Shown piece after piece: positions 8,405 through 16,009 of a stretch of DNA of 64,000 nt (positions within the stretch are counted from its first letter, which is position 1; each line of letters opens with the position of its first letter). Source of the stretch: Micromonospora pisi (GTDB lineage Bacteria > Actinomycetota > Actinomycetes > Mycobacteriales > Micromonosporaceae); NCBI RefSeq assembly GCF_003633685.1, contig NZ_RBKT01000001.1, forward strand, positions 8,246,001 to 8,310,000, in the 5' to 3' direction. The notes beneath the pieces were generated by a model. The model did no database searches. It was not told where the DNA came from and saw only the letters and a program-made list of their open reading frames with translations. A program made the position numbers and the translations under genes.

Positions 8405-8941
8405 TCAGAGGGTGGTGCCGGTGACGGCGAGGGTGAGCCCGTCAGCGGTGACCGCAGCGGAGTTGGTGCAGGTGCGCCGGACCCACACGGCCCGGACACG
8501 GCCGGGAGCGATGTCGCCGATACTCAGCGCGGTTCCGGTGGAGGTCGGGACGCTGAACACCACCCCGGGTGGGGCGGTGGTGGCGTTCGCGATCCCCAAC
8601 GCCTGCGGGGTGCCGGCCTGCCCGACCGGGGACACCGGGGTTGGGTCGACCCCGATGGCGCAGGTGGTGCCGCCGCCGACCTGGGCGGAGATGTACACCC
8701 CGGCAGCGTTGAGGGTCAGGGTGGCGTGGGTGTTGCGCACGAACACGCACGCGTAGTCGATGGTCGACGCCACGTTCTGGGCGGCGGTCACGTTCAAGAG
8801 CAGGGTGTTCGCCCCGGCGACCATTTGGGTGGTGGCCACGTACCGGCCGAGGCTGGCCCCGACGGTGCCGGCGGCCACGTACCCGGCCGAGGCCCCGGGT
8901 GCGCTGAGGTGGAACAGGATGTCGGCGGCGACGATGGCCAC
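8405..8941 (-). CDS. Putative virion decoration protein
   Basis: The 178-residue product starts at GTG 8941 after a GGGAGG site. It has the pattern 'SLGRYVATTQMVAGANTLLLNVTAAQNVASTIDYACVFVRN(T)HATLTL' known from small phage and prophage structural proteins of unsettled role. It then has a beta-rich C-terminal half with the strand 'RVRAVWVRRTC'. There is no membrane segment. It is the first gene after the glycosyltransferase run and could be one of the substrates (inference). Confidence 0.55.
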   Translation of the reverse strand: MAIVAADILFHLSAPGASAGYVAAGTVGASLGRYVATTQMVAGANTLLLNVTAAQNVASTIDYACVFVRNTHATLTLNAAGVYISAQVGGGTTCAIGVDPTPVSPVGQAGTPQALGIANATTAPPGVVFSVPTSTGTALSIGDIAPGRVRAVWVRRTCTNSAAVTADGLTLAVTGTTL

Positions 8942-9005
8942 GGGTGCGCCTCCCTACTCGCCGGTGGAAAGGGCACGGGTTGGTGGCGCCGGGAACTGCG
9001 GCAGG

Positions 9006-9701
9006 TCACATCCCCGCAGGTGCGGGTAGCGGTGTCTCGTCAAGGAGCGCGCGCACCGCAGCCGGGCCGTGCTTGGCGGCGTACTGGTAACGCACCTGCA
9101 ACGCCCGGCTTGGTGCGGATCCGACGTGCCGGTTCAGGCGCTCCTGCGGCGGGTGCCACAGGTGGTACAGGGGTGCGGTTCCACGCCAACTGGGCCCGGC
9201 CAGGGATGTCAGGGCGAGCGCCCACGACTCGTCCTCGCCGCCCCAGCCCTGGAATCGGGGGTCGAGCGGCACCTGCTCGTACACGATGCGCGGAAGGACG
9301 GTGATTCCGCCGCCGTCGAGGCCGCGGTACGGGTCCTGCGTCGTCGCACCGGCAACGGATGCGGGCTTGACTCCACTGAAAACGGCGGTGGTGGCCAGCT
9401 CGGTCAACCGGTGCACGTTGCCGTGCGGTACCGCCCACGGGGCACCACGTTCGACCGCGTCCACGGCCAGGTCGACGCCGTGGCAGATCACGTCCGCGTC
9501 GGCGATGACCAGCATGTCGCCGTCGGCCCGGGTGAGGGCGTAGCCGACCGCGTTGGCTTTGACCCAAGGGCCGCCGACGTTGGTGCCGGCAACCACCTGC
9601 CAGTCAGGGTGTGTGGCCGCCCACCACCGCCGAACCCACGCCCACGCCCGGTCCCGGTGCCCGCCATCGGGCCGCCACGGCACCAGAACGGTGACGGTCA
9701 C
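9006..9701 (-). CDS. GT-A glycosyltransferase with WGGED motif (GT7/GT27-like)
   Basis: The start is taken as GTG 9701, overlapping the previous stop, because the reading frame upstream is a shadow of the neighbour. The 231-residue protein has a short N-terminal Rossmann strand (VTVLVPWRPDGG), the metal-binding DxD-like motif in 'MLVIADADVICHG', and 'FQGWGGEDESWALAL'. The WGGED block is the acceptor-side signature of galactosyl/GalNAc-transferase-like GT-A enzymes. It would transfer a sugar from a nucleotide donor in the cytoplasm of the infected cell. The substrate is unknown. Confidence 0.8.
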   Translation of the reverse strand: MTVTVLVPWRPDGGHRDRAWAWVRRWWAATHPDWQVVAGTNVGGPWVKANAVGYALTRADGDMLVIADADVICHGVDLAVDAVERGAPWAVPHGNVHRLTELATTAVFSGVKPASVAGATTQDPYRGLDGGGITVLPRIVYEQVPLDPRFQGWGGEDESWALALTSLAGPSWRGTAPLYHLWHPPQERLNRHVGSAPSRALQVRYQYAAKHGPAAVRALLDETPLPAPAGM

Positions 9702-10492
9702 TGCCGCCACCGCAGGTACGCGGCCGGGTCGTGCACCATGCCGGAGTCGGTGGGGGACAGGTACCAGAAGTGCTGCCGGAACACGTCCGCGAGAGCTTCG
9801 ACGCCGTGCCGTTCGGCGATCTCCCCGTAGGCCCGCCAGTGCGCCCCCTGGTCGGCGGGGAGGTCGGTGCGCCGGTACGCCTCCGCCCCGTTGACCGCCT
9901 TCCGCACGAACTGGTCGGCCGACCGGTAGGGGAAATGCCGCACCTGAAGCACCGGCGCCGCCCGGCCACCGGACGGGAGAGTCACCCCATGGTTGCCTTG
10001 GTGGATGACCGCCCCGGGTTCCCACCGGAACGCGACCTTCGGCAGCCGAGTCGCCTCACGTTGTCGCCACACCATCGTGCGGAACGGGTCGGAACCGGCC
10101 GGGTCCGGGTCCACCGATGTGCAGAAGTGGTTGGTCAGCGCCGCTTGGGCAACCGGGCGGTCCAGTTCGGGAAGCACCAGGCGGATCCGGTCCGCTTCGG
10201 CGGTCCACAACTCGTCGGCGTCGAACGGCACAATCCAGGTCTCCCCGGGTCGCAGCGCGGCGGCTTGGTCAGCCAGAGCCGTCATCTTCCGGGACTGGTA
10301 GTACGCGGGCTCGGGGTCGTCGACCACGGTCAGCGGCAGCTCCCGGGCCAACCGGTCGAGGATGTCCCTGGTGCCGTCGGTGGAGCCGTTGTCGGCGACG
10401 ATCAGGTGGTCGACCTCGTCGGCCATGTGCCGCAGGGTGCCCTCAACAACATCCGCTTCGTCGCGAACCATTGAGATCCCGAATACGGCCAC
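9698..10492 (-). CDS. Family 2-like glycosyltransferase
   Basis: This 264-residue protein starts at GTG 10492. It begins with the GT2 signature 'GISMVRDEADVVEGTLRHM ... HLIVADNGSTDGTRDIL'. The donor-binding DxD-type motif is in 'WIVPFDADELW'. The C-terminal part contains His and Trp residues (VIHQGNHG, QVRHFPYRS) typical of the acceptor site in this subfamily. There is no membrane segment, so the acceptor should be cytoplasmic, for example a virion protein during assembly. Confidence 0.85.
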   Translation of the reverse strand: MAVFGISMVRDEADVVEGTLRHMADEVDHLIVADNGSTDGTRDILDRLARELPLTVVDDPEPAYYQSRKMTALADQAAALRPGETWIVPFDADELWTAEADRIRLVLPELDRPVAQAALTNHFCTSVDPDPAGSDPFRTMVWRQREATRLPKVAFRWEPGAVIHQGNHGVTLPSGGRAAPVLQVRHFPYRSADQFVRKAVNGAEAYRRTDLPADQGAHWRAYGEIAERHGVEALADVFRQHFWYLSPTDSGMVHDPAAYLRWRQ

Positions 10493-10493
10493 G

Positions 10494-11129
10494 TCAGTGC
10501 CTCCTCGCGTCGTAGAGCACGGGGTGGACCACCGGCCACGGCGGAGACAGGGGTGTGTCGAACAGTTCCGGGAACTGCTCGGGTGTGCGGGTCGCTACCA
10601 GCAGGTTCTGGCGGTACCAGTTCTCCACCCGGTCGTCGTTCCAGATCGACCAGCGGAGCGCACCGGACACCGACCACCCGTGGGCCTTGAACCGGGTTAC
10701 CCAGTAGTTGGGCCACTGCTCGTTGACGTGCCCCACACCGCCTTGGCCGGGGATGGCCGCCGAGAACAAGAGCGTCGGGGCCAGGTTGCACAGGTCGTCC
10801 ACGAGGCTGTCGGCCCGGGACGGGGGAAGGTGCTCGGCTACCTCAAGGCACACCGCAAGGTCGAAACGGCCGTGCAGGTGCGCCGGGAGCGGCAGTGCCA
10901 GGTCGTGGGGGATGAACCGGTCGCCGAGCGGTGACCCGGTCACGTAGGCGCCGTCGACACCGATGACCTCGCACCCGTGGCCGGCGAACGTGTCCGCCCA
11001 CCAGCCCTCACCGCAGCCGACGTCGATCACCGTGGCGGGTTTGACGATGTCGACGACGACGGGCACCACGGCGGCGGCGGATGCCCGGGTGCCGGCCCGG
11101 ATGGTGTCGTAGAACGAGCCGTTGTACAT
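10494..11129 (-). CDS. SAM-dependent methyltransferase in the glycosyltransferase cluster
   Basis: The ATG at 11129 overlaps the upstream stop (TGATG) and gives 211 residues. Motif I is clear (TVIDVGCGEGWWADTF), followed by an acidic end of strand 2 (VIGVDGAY) and 'FDLAVCLEVAEHLPP' as motif II/III, so this is a class I methyltransferase. Similar enzymes in sugar gene clusters methylate hydroxyl groups of glycans. Here it may modify the sugar added by its neighbours. Confidence 0.8.
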   Translation of the reverse strand: MYNGSFYDTIRAGTRASAAAVVPVVVDIVKPATVIDVGCGEGWWADTFAGHGCEVIGVDGAYVTGSPLGDRFIPHDLALPLPAHLHGRFDLAVCLEVAEHLPPSRADSLVDDLCNLAPTLLFSAAIPGQGGVGHVNEQWPNYWVTRFKAHGWSVSGALRWSIWNDDRVENWYRQNLLVATRTPEQFPELFDTPLSPPWPVVHPVLYDARRH

Positions 11130-11818
11130 CAGTACCCGACTCCGATCCGCTGATGACCGACGTGTTCCACCCAAGGTGAGTCGCTGCGCGCGCCCCAGTA
11201 GCCGAACCGGACTTGGTCGCCCGGCACGGTGCCGAGCCCGGAGGAAAGGAGCCGGTTGGTGAAGTGGCCTTCGGACTGTTCCCGGTCCGGCCAGCCCACC
11301 TGAAGCAGCTCCGTTCGGTACAGGCAGGGGTTGGTGGTGAAGAACTGGCGGTGCTCCAACCACTGGTGCCCGTGATCGTCGTGGCAGGCGGTGTACGCCT
11401 CCGGGTGCTGTTCGACAACGCCCCCTGCGGCCCGCTCGGCTGTGTTCCACGACTGCCGGCGGAGCGCCATCTGCACCAGGTGCGGGCGTTCGGTAAGCAC
11501 TTCGGCCATCGCCGCCAGGTCGACCGGCCGGTGAAAGGTGAAGTCCTGCTCGATGTGGAACAGCCAGTCGGCGGTGCTGTGGGCGGCGAGGTGCGACCAC
11601 GCTGCCCGGATCGCCCCACCGAACCCTTGCCGTGGGCCGCCGTTGATGTGCCGGAACTCCGGCCAGACGGCGGCGAGTCGGGCCCGGTAGGCGGCGTTGC
11701 CGGTGTCGTCGTACATCCACCGCTCGCTGATCGGCCCTTCGAGCGCGTCAAGCGAAGAGATGCACTGGGCGAGGTAGTCATCGCGGCCGTCGGTGATGAC
11801 GAGGAGGGCGATGCTCAA
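11129..11818 (-). CDS. GT2-like glycosyltransferase (TTG start)
   Basis: The only start consistent with the gene layout is TTG 11818, which overlaps the upstream stop (TTGA). The 229-residue protein opens 'SIALLVITDGRDDYLAQCISSL', has 'NGGPRQGFGGAIRAAWSHL' as the nucleotide-facing loop and 'DWLFHIEQDFTFHRPVDL' with EQD in place of DxD. Such variants are found in phage-type glycosyltransferases. The C-terminal region is rich in aromatic residues. Confidence 0.75.
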   Translation of the reverse strand: MSIALLVITDGRDDYLAQCISSLDALEGPISERWMYDDTGNAAYRARLAAVWPEFRHINGGPRQGFGGAIRAAWSHLAAHSTADWLFHIEQDFTFHRPVDLAAMAEVLTERPHLVQMALRRQSWNTAERAAGGVVEQHPEAYTACHDDHGHQWLEHRQFFTTNPCLYRTELLQVGWPDREQSEGHFTNRLLSSGLGTVPGDQVRFGYWGARSDSPWVEHVGHQRIGVGY

Positions 11819-12414
11819 CCAAGCACCGCCTTCACGATCTGGTGGTGAACGCGGTTCTTCTCGACCATCGACGGGGCCCGGTTGCGGCTGCCCCGCCGGA
11901 CGTGCGCCCGGTACACCGCTCGGGGGATTGCTTCCACCGTCGCGCCGGCGGCCCAGCACCGCAGCCACAGCGACCAGTCCTCGTACAGGGGTTCGTCCCA
12001 CCAGCCGCCGACGGCGCGGACCAGGCCGGTCCGGACGGCGGTACCGACGACCAGCCAATTCCCGTGGGGCAGGCATCCGGCGTGGCAGATGTGGAGGTGG
12101 CCGGCGACCCTCGGCAAGCCCGGTGCGCCGACCCGGCGGCCGTGGACGTACCGGACGGCGGGGGCCCGCAGATCGGCGGTGCCGGCGGCCATGGCGTCGA
12201 GGTAGCCCGGCTCCAACTCGTCGTCGGCGTCGAGGTGCACCACCCATTCGGTGGCCACCTGGGCGAGCGCACCGTTACGGGCGCTGTGAAGGGAGTCGGC
12301 GTGGACGTGGACGACGGGAACACCGAACGCCTGCGCGGACGGTATCGCCCGTGTTTCGGCGAGCTGCCGCCACGACTCGTTCCCGTAGGTGCCGACGGCG
12401 ATCGTCACGTCCAC
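11815..12414 (-). CDS. Family 2 glycosyltransferase
   Basis: The 199-residue protein starts at GTG 12414. It has 'DVTIAVGTYGNESWRQLAETR', the DxD motif in 'VVHLDADDELEPGYLDAM', and the acceptor-side ED motif in 'DEPLYEDWSLWLRCW'. All three GT2 landmarks are present at normal spacing, so it should be an active enzyme. The last residues (RNRAPSMVEKNRVHHQIV) form a basic helix. Confidence 0.85.
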   Translation of the reverse strand: MDVTIAVGTYGNESWRQLAETRAIPSAQAFGVPVVHVHADSLHSARNGALAQVATEWVVHLDADDELEPGYLDAMAAGTADLRAPAVRYVHGRRVGAPGLPRVAGHLHICHAGCLPHGNWLVVGTAVRTGLVRAVGGWWDEPLYEDWSLWLRCWAAGATVEAIPRAVYRAHVRRGSRNRAPSMVEKNRVHHQIVKAVLG

Positions 12415-13064
12415 AGGCGCCGCCGCCGGTTGAAGATGCTGCGCCCGGCCGCCATCCGGTGTCCCTGCTGGGCGTAGAGCGGATCCATCGGTGCTTTCCC
12501 GACGGTGGGGTGGAGGTGTTCGACCACGGCGTCACGCGCGAACGCCCACGCCTTGCGGTGCTTGGCGGTTGCCACGGCCTCGTCGTCGCACCACTCGTGC
12601 GGGTAGCCCTCGTGCAGGAACTTGCCGGGCTCGTCGATGGTGCCGTACTCGGTCACGTACTCGCGGGTGACGAGCATGTGGGTTGCGTGATCGCCCCGAA
12701 GGACCCGCTTGTTCGCGAGGTCGTTGGTGCCGACCACGCCGATGCCTGCTGCCAGCCGTTTGTGTGCGGCGTTGAGCCACCCGGGGTGGAACCGGAGGTC
12801 GTCGGCGGCGGTGAAGAGGAGTGGGGCGGTGGTCGCCCGAATCCCAAAATTGATCTTCCGCTGGTAGTCGCCGCACCCCCGCCAAGGGACCGTCACCCGT
12901 CTCCGGCCGGCGGCGTCGATCTCGGCGTGAACCGCAACGTCGTCAGGAGACACCACGAACAGCACCTCGGCGCCCGGTGTCGTAGCGGCGATCGACTCCA
13001 GGAGTGGGGCAACCCGGTGGGGGCGGCCGAGCATCGGCACCAAAATGGCCACCTCAGCCCTCAT
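12405..13064 (-). CDS. Glycosyltransferase-like protein
   Basis: The 219-residue protein starts at ATG 13064. It shows a GT-A outline: 'EVAILVPMLGRPHRVAPLLESI' at the N terminus, 'APLLFTAADDLRFHPGWLNAA' with an ADD motif in the DxD position, and 'EGYPHEWCDDEAVATAKHR' as the likely catalytic block. It is the first gene of the run when read with transcription. Confidence 0.75.
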   Translation of the reverse strand: MRAEVAILVPMLGRPHRVAPLLESIAATTPGAEVLFVVSPDDVAVHAEIDAAGRRRVTVPWRGCGDYQRKINFGIRATTAPLLFTAADDLRFHPGWLNAAHKRLAAGIGVVGTNDLANKRVLRGDHATHMLVTREYVTEYGTIDEPGKFLHEGYPHEWCDDEAVATAKHRKAWAFARDAVVEHLHPTVGKAPMDPLYAQQGHRMAAGRSIFNRRRRLWT

Positions 13065-13080
13065 GCCGCCCCCAACCCGG

Positions 13081-13563
13081 TTACTGCTTCAGCAGGTCCC
13101 GCAGCTCGTCCTTCGACGACGCTGCGGCTGCCTCGTACGCGTAGCCGCGTGCCACGGCCGCTTCGATCCACACGGCGTGAGCGGCACGACCGTCCGGGAG
13201 GGCACCGTCGTCGGGCAGCTTCGCCCGCGCGGCGGCCCGGTCCGGGTCGTCGAACGGAACCGCCTGTTGGGCGGCGTCACCGGTCCCGTTCGGCTCGGCC
13301 ACGGGGGCGCTGTCCGGGGCGTCGGCGGGAACCTCGTCCGGCTTGGCCTCGTCCGGCTTGGCCTCGGCCGGCGGGGCTGCCACCGGCGGGGCCGACCGGC
13401 CCACGCGTTCGATCATGCCCCGCCGCAGCAGGTGCCGGATCTCCGCCGGTTTCGCCTCGGCCGGCACGAACGCGTCCCGGTACACGTAGCTCAGCGCCGG
13501 ACCGTGTGCCGTGATCGCTGTCACCACCACCACGGCGGCCGTCACCCGGTACTGGGCCGACAT
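13081..13563 (-). CDS. Capsid-adjacent protein with Ala/Pro/Glu linker
   Basis: This 160-residue protein starts at ATG 13563, overlapping the capsid stop (TGATG). It has a small N-terminal beta part, a low-complexity linker (EAKPDEAKPDEVPADAP) near the middle, and a C-terminal helical hairpin ending SSKDELRDLLKQ, which resembles a SAP/Rho-N-type element. Genes of this shape are usual after the capsid gene in actinobacterial phages; the function is unknown. Confidence 0.6.
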   Translation of the reverse strand: MSAQYRVTAAVVVVTAITAHGPALSYVYRDAFVPAEAKPAEIRHLLRRGMIERVGRSAPPVAAPPAEAKPDEAKPDEVPADAPDSAPVAEPNGTGDAAQQAVPFDDPDRAAARAKLPDDGALPDGRAAHAVWIEAAVARGYAYEAAAASSKDELRDLLKQ

Positions 13564-14498
13564 CAGCTACCCTCCGTGTCCGTGATCCAGATGCCGGCGC
13601 CGGGCTCCTGCACGATCGGCACCGTCAGCCGGCGGGCCTGGATGTCGTGGGAGTCCGTCTTGTCGATCCGGATGACCTTGACCTGCACGCCCCGGTCGGT
13701 CTGGGCGTAACCGGGGTCGACCTCGGTCTCGTCGGCCATCGAGCCGAGCTGCCGGGAGTCGAACAACAGGACGTCGTCCGTCGGCAGGTTCTGCTCCGTG
13801 GTCGTCAGGATCCTGTACGGGCCGACCTGGTCCAGCTCGCCCGTGTAGATCGGGTTGGTGGTCGTCTCCCGGCGGCGCAACTGGGCGATGATGTTGTCGG
13901 TCATCATCAGCGCCGCCTTGGTGTCGGACATCAGGAGCGTGTCCGGCACGTAGCCCTGGTTCAGGCCCTTGATCTTCGCTGCGGCCAGGGCCACGTCCCG
14001 CCACATGCGGGCGGCGTCGTCGTCGTCCCACGGGGCGATCGCCTCGTGCACGGCGGTTACCTGCGAGGCGACGACCGACAGGGTGATCTCGTCGACCATG
14101 CTGATGACCGTGTTGACGGTTTTCAGCAGGGCGCGGTCGACGACCTCACCGCCGTACACGGAGCGCTTGATCTGCTCGTCGGTGATCGGCACCGCCTGGC
14201 CCCACTTGCGGACGGCGGCGAGGATCGCGGTTCCGACCCCGGGGGTGGCGCGCGGGTACTCGGCGCCGGGGGCGATCGAGCGGGCGTCGCGGGCGTTCCG
14301 GAGCGGTTCCGACTGCTCGGCGAGGACCGCCCCGCCCTGGGAGCGGAGACGCCCGGTGAGGATCAGGTCGGACACGAACCGCAGCTCGGCGAGGGTCCGC
14401 AGGCGGCGGCTGATCTGACGCGGCGACTGGAGCAGCCGGTGGGTGGTGATGAGGTTGTCCACCATCGTTGGCGGTTGTGCCGGATAGGTACCGGGCAT
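13563..14498 (-). CDS. Major capsid protein (HK97 fold)
   Basis: The ATG at 14498 follows AAAGGA and gives 311 residues. It has an N-terminal arm, a long spine-helix region (VVDRALLKTVNTVISMVDEITLSVVASQ) and a beta-rich P domain and E-loop pattern. Gene order (portal, protease/scaffold, cement protein, then this gene) supports the call. It is the right size for a capsid subunit with no separate delta domain, in keeping with the separate scaffold upstream. Confidence 0.85.
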   Translation of the reverse strand: MPGTYPAQPPTMVDNLITTHRLLQSPRQISRRLRTLAELRFVSDLILTGRLRSQGGAVLAEQSEPLRNARDARSIAPGAEYPRATPGVGTAILAAVRKWGQAVPITDEQIKRSVYGGEVVDRALLKTVNTVISMVDEITLSVVASQVTAVHEAIAPWDDDDAARMWRDVALAAAKIKGLNQGYVPDTLLMSDTKAALMMTDNIIAQLRRRETTTNPIYTGELDQVGPYRILTTTEQNLPTDDVLLFDSRQLGSMADETEVDPGYAQTDRGVQVKVIRIDKTDSHDIQARRLTVPIVQEPGAGIWITDTEGS

Positions 14499-14539
14499 CG
14501 CTGGTCCTTTCGCGGGTTGCCCGGTTTCCGGGCACGCAG

Positions 14540-14571
14540 AAAAGGCCCGCAGCGCGTGATGCGCGGGGCCT
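14540..14571 (-). terminator. Hairpin with T-run between cement and capsid genes
   Basis: On the minus strand the sequence AGGCCCCGC ... GCGGGCCT, followed by four T, forms a stem with one bulged base. A second small hairpin (TGCCCGG/CCGGGCA) lies next to it at about 14518-14533. Partial termination or mRNA processing here would set different levels for the cement and capsid proteins. Confidence 0.45.
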
Positions 14572-14628
14572 GTGGGTGGTGAAGCGGGTGGTGCCGGCTA
14601 GTCAGTCACCGGCGGGAAGAGGAGAGGG

Positions 14629-14985
14629 TCAGATGTCCATGTAGGTGACGAACCCGCCGGAGGCGGTGGTGAGCGCCACCCCGAGGTCGTTGACGTGACC
14701 GGAACTGGTGGCGACCGCACCGCCCGCAGCAGGGACGACCCGGGCGCCGGCGGTGATGGCACCGGAAGCGGCGACCTCGTGGACGAGTCCGCGACCGAAG
14801 ATCTTCACCTCGGCGCCCTGGGGCGCGTCGTAGGCGAAGTGTCCGATTCCGGCGGCGGTCGTCGCGGTGGACGGACCGGCCGTCCACGATCCGGTGACGA
14901 TGGCGACCTGGCCGCCGGTGACGGCGGCGGACGTGACCATGGTGAACTCGTCGCCTGGCTTGAACAGTGGCTCGTACTCGGGCAT
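14629..14985 (-). CDS. Capsid cement / head decoration protein (DUF2190-like)
   Basis: The 118-residue product begins 'PEYEPLFKPGDEFTMVTSAAVTGGQVAIVTG', which matches the small capsid-cement family DUF2190. The sequence is short beta strands with a Gly/Ala-rich core (GAEVKIFGRGLVHEVAASGAI). Such proteins sit on the outer capsid surface and stabilise it. It is placed directly before the capsid gene. Confidence 0.75.
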   Translation of the reverse strand: MPEYEPLFKPGDEFTMVTSAAVTGGQVAIVTGSWTAGPSTATTAAGIGHFAYDAPQGAEVKIFGRGLVHEVAASGAITAGARVVPAAGGAVATSSGHVNDLGVALTTASGGFVTYMDI

Positions 14986-14986
14986 G

Positions 14987-16009
14987 TCAGGCGTCCTTTC
15001 CGGCGAACGCGTCAGGGGGGAAGATCCGGGCCAACGCCTCGTCGGACAGGTCGTCCCCGCTCAGCAGTGCTTCGGGGTCGCCGACCTCGCCGGCCGGCTG
15101 GACCGGGACGGCGGTGCCGGGGGCGATGGAGGCGAGGATGTCGGTGATGACGTCCGACGCCTGGTCGTACCGGGTGGACCAGTTGTCCCGGTCGGCGGGC
15201 CGGATCTTGCCGGCCTTCACCGCACCGTCGAGGACGGACGCCTTGAGGGTGGCCGCCTCACGGGCCTTGATGGTGGCCAACTCCTCGGACACCCGCTTCA
15301 ACTCGGCGGCGTACTCCGCCGGGATCGAGGCGGCGACCGGGGCCGGCTCCGCGACCGGCTCCGGGGTCGGGTTGGGGGTAGGGGCGGGGGCGGCCAAGCG
15401 CGCGTCGAGCGCGGCCAGGACAGCGGTCTCGTCGGCGTCGTCGGCGAGGCCGAGCCGCGAGCGGAACTCGCTCAGGTCGGACACAGGGTCCTCCAATGTG
15501 GGGTTGGTGATGGGCTCCGGCTCGGCGGCCGGGAGATCGGGGTCCGGGTCGGGTTCCGGCTCAGGCGCGGGCTCCGGCTCCGGGGAAGGGGCGGGGGCGG
15601 GATCGGCCGGGGCCGGCTCCGGGACAGGGGTGGGTTCAGGGGCCGGTTCCGGCTCCACCGGCGGGGGCGGGTCCGACGCCTTCGGCTCCTTGCCGGGGCG
15701 GGACTCCGACCGGGACGCGAACACCAGCGACTGCGTGCCGGCCTTCGCCGCCACCGGCTGCTCGTTGGTCGCGTCCACGTACCGGGTCAGGACCTCAACG
15801 GCGTCACCGAAGGTGAAGGTGTCCTCGCCGGTGACCTCCACCGGCACCCGGTACCGCTTCCCGCTGTTGTCGTCCACGACGATCATTTGCAGCGGGTCCA
15901 GGTGGAACTCGACGATCCAGTACGACCACGGGGCGTCGTCGTAATACTGGCGGCGGACGTCCTCCACGGTGACGCCGGCCGCGACCTGCGTTGGGTGCGG
16001 GTTGGGCAT
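14987..16009 (-). CDS. Nested in-frame scaffold protein (internal start)
   Basis: Within the protease gene, in the same frame, an ATG at 16009 is preceded by AAGGAG with a five-base spacer, as good as any ribosome site in the window. Starting there gives a 340-residue protein (residues 369-708 of the long form) that omits the protease and 2H domains and keeps the linker and coiled-coil scaffold. This copies the lambda C/Nu3 arrangement. The product is predicted from the sequence, not proven. Confidence 0.65.
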   Translation of the reverse strand: MPNPHPTQVAAGVTVEDVRRQYYDDAPWSYWIVEFHLDPLQMIVVDDNSGKRYRVPVEVTGEDTFTFGDAVEVLTRYVDATNEQPVAAKAGTQSLVFASRSESRPGKEPKASDPPPPVEPEPAPEPTPVPEPAPADPAPAPSPEPEPAPEPEPDPDPDLPAAEPEPITNPTLEDPVSDLSEFRSRLGLADDADETAVLAALDARLAAPAPTPNPTPEPVAEPAPVAASIPAEYAAELKRVSEELATIKAREAATLKASVLDGAVKAGKIRPADRDNWSTRYDQASDVITDILASIAPGTAVPVQPAGEVGDPEALLSGDDLSDEALARIFPPDAFAGKDA

